From Isoperla grammatica (lineage: Eukaryota; Arthropoda; Insecta; Plecoptera; Perlodidae): a stretch of 64,000 bases of DNA. Below are positions 62,180-64,000 of the stretch, one piece after another. The notes beneath the pieces were generated by a model, which was given only the letters and a program-made list of their open reading frames with translations, made no database searches and was not told the DNA's origin. Positions within the stretch are counted from its first letter, which is position 1. Each line of letters starts with the position of its first letter. The stretch is taken from contig OX246739.1 of assembly GCA_945910005.1 (NCBI GenBank), positions 39,451,625 through 39,515,624 on the forward strand, written 5' to 3'. Made by a program: the position numbers and the translations under genes.

Positions 62180-63639
62180 ACAGTAAGCGCCAGTCATGGG
62201 GTTAAGGTCCTCTCCACACCTGAAACAATATCAATTTGAAATAATTTTAGACAATATGCAGCTACAAGATGAAAATTATCGGTTATATTTGAAGAAATTT
62301 TAAAAATTATATTGCAAAAGTGTGTTCCCGCACCAATAGGTATCAGGTGCTTGAAAAACAGTTGCCTATTCAAACCAATTCAATAAATATAATACATATT
62401 AAGTAATTTTAAAGTAAAATTTGCTGCTGGAGAAATACTAGTTTTTACTTTTTAATACTTGTTGCTAGGTACCACCTCTACAGCAAGGAGTGAAAATAAA
62501 TTACCTACCTACTTATTTATCTAGAAACAATAAAATAAACAAATAAGCTGTGTAATGGAAAAGAATAAAATGAGGCATAAAAATAATTAAATAAATGAAG
62601 CAATTTTTAAAAAGAAATAGAATAAAATCAACATGAAACATTGTTTGGGAATGTTTTACATAAGCTTTTGTACCAATAACTCTGTTACAGTAATCTGTAC
62701 CAGTCATTCTCGTAAACCGTTCTGAAACAGTTAATTGTCAATACTGTCTGCCTACCTAAGGTCATGTATGCATAGGTACATTTTGTGGGTGGGAATAAGG
62801 CATGTAGGCCTACATATTCATTAATCGATTCATCCAACCACGGTGTATCAACATGTGACTGATGTGAGGTGTCGCTAATAATTGTTTCTATTTTCTAATT
62901 TGTTACACAAAAATCTAATATTTACAGATAATTTAGCTCGTGTGAGACACTAAACTCAGTGCAGACTAAAATAACTGGAAAGAAAAGGAGAACGCATTAT
63001 TTTGGAGACTGCGTAAAATATCTTCTTGCCATTCCTTAGCCTCGAACCTACATTTTATGTGAAGGTAGCCTACAACAGTTTTATAGTTCACCTACCAACG
63101 TGTATTAAATCATACTTTTTAACTAGGTGTAGATCTTCACTGTCCTACATTCAAACCACCAACATTTAAGCATCGTGTTCCTCTTCCTTAACACTGACCC
63201 TACTGTGACCCTACCAAGTGAATAATTGTAACATGAAATGATTAAATTTTACAAACCTAAGAGGCAACAGTAGCGGAAACTTATGTAGGGCTAAGGTGGC
63301 TTTGCTGCCAAACGTATTGTTGCTGTGACATTATACCTTGGAGGCCACTGTACATGGTAGGCCTACCATTCGTTACCGGTAGACTAGGTGGGGTTGATGG
63401 AATATGTGCGATGTAATGCGTACTTACACAATTTGCTAATTATATCCACCCTGTTCTCTGCCGGTCTTTTAATCCAATGTGTATTTCATCAATGCACCAA
63501 TGGCATAGGGGAACTGGCACAAAGCATAGTTGAATCTGAAAATACAAAAAGAGCCTCATTAGTCAGCCAATTAACATCTAGGATACAGCTTGGGCATATA
63601 AGCAACTGTCAATTTTGTCGTAATTGAACTGTCGTTACA

Positions 63640-63960
63640 CATGTCTGGTGCCTCAGGTCCGAGCCCTACGTCTATGGTAGCCTAGGCCTAAGCTATGGGT
63701 TCTAGGCCTTACAAGTTACAATTGGACTTATCTAGGCTAGGCCTATGCTAGGGCCTAGACCTAGAGGTTAGGCCTGCGGACAATGATGTAGGCCTACCGG
63801 TAGCATAGACCTAGCTCAGTTGACCTAGGCCTATTGCCTGAATTAATCTAGAACCAATTATGTTAAGTTAATGAGTCTGTTCTCCAACTTACCTTGTTTG
63901 TCTATGAGGCTAGGCCTAGCCTTAGGCTTAGCACTTCGAAAGGGTAGGCCCTAGGGCTCC
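63640..63960. repeat. Cluster of AGGCCT/TAGGCCTA palindromes
   Basis: Within about 320 bases the words taggcct, aggccta, cctaggcc and ctaggc occur more than a dozen times on both strands, for example gcctaggcctaag, tctaggctaggcctatgc and gtaggcctaccgg. Spacing is irregular and no longer unit repeats. Isolated copies also occur from 59300 onward. Confidence 0.7.
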
Positions 63961-64000
63961 TGCAGAGCAATGTGTCCACGGCTTCTCAAAACCTCTTCAA

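Larger units (their letters stand above)
38451..64000 (+). other. Long intron or intergenic DNA, no further exons recognised
   Basis: After the phase-0 donor no acceptor leading to a C1, C2B or MUN-like frame was found in the remaining 25.5 kb. The sequence is AT-rich and stocked with transposon and tandem-repeat features listed separately. Stretches without anything I can support include 38460-40820, 42750-45120, 47840-49400, 52900-54820, 55000-55940 and 61190-62100. Confidence 0.5.

Noticed and set aside
62048..62239. Poly-glycine small protein
   Set aside because: It is the translation of the GGT microsatellite only.

Overview
This is a stretch of animal nuclear genome, not bacterial: the coding parts are short, phase-matched, GC-richer exons with GT/AG borders, set in long AT-rich introns full of transposon remnants, SINE-like pieces and tandem arrays. 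The protein is neuronal in type and the repeats (pogo, Harbinger and hAT-like ends, frequent TAGGCCTA words) suit a marine invertebrate, possibly a mollusc or another lophotrochozoan. The species cannot be fixed from the sequence alone.

One plus-strand gene dominates. Six exons (9-104, 7803-7919, 13595-13958, 20618-20757, 24706-24886, 29544-31347) join in one open frame with every splice phase matching. They encode the middle of a large protein: a short coiled-coil-prone stretch, a tyrosine-rich, acidic, disordered region, and a long Ser/Thr/Pro-rich exon. That long exon ends in a W-x-x-A-Y-N-K-I helix which closely matches the calmodulin-binding (1-5-8) helix of Munc13. The gene is therefore best read as an unc-13/Munc13 presynaptic priming factor. 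Its N-terminal (C2A) exons would lie before the window and its C1-C2B-MUN exons after it. At 37680-38450 lies what looks like an alternative first exon with its own ATG, an in-frame upstream stop and a phase-0 donor. This is the same phase as the donor at 31347, so both can feed the same downstream exon. Everything after 38450 would be one intron longer than 25 kb.

Repeats by region: a degenerate repeat and a TA-flanked MITE (5.85-7.43 kb); a 26-copy, strictly 140-bp array that carries the exon end and a splice donor in each unit (7.87-11.43 kb); a fold-back element and an 87-bp array (25.2-27.8 kb); Harbinger-type MITEs, one with a broken MADF gene (24.5, 28.8, 31.8 kb); a TA-flanked MITE (42.3 kb); a hAT-like element (45.1-46.4 kb); a 62-bp array of CCAAT boxes ending at a TATA box (46.6-47.8 kb); a 35-bp array (56.1-56.8 kb); a pogo-like element (60.4-61.2 kb); and several SINE-like copies. 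No rRNA, intact tRNA or CRISPR array was seen.

The most unusual item is the 140-bp array. Many units contain a complete 58-nt minimal intron signature (GTTAGT, then TACTAAC, then CTAG), so the array resembles a chain of pseudo-exons attached to a real exon of a synaptic gene.
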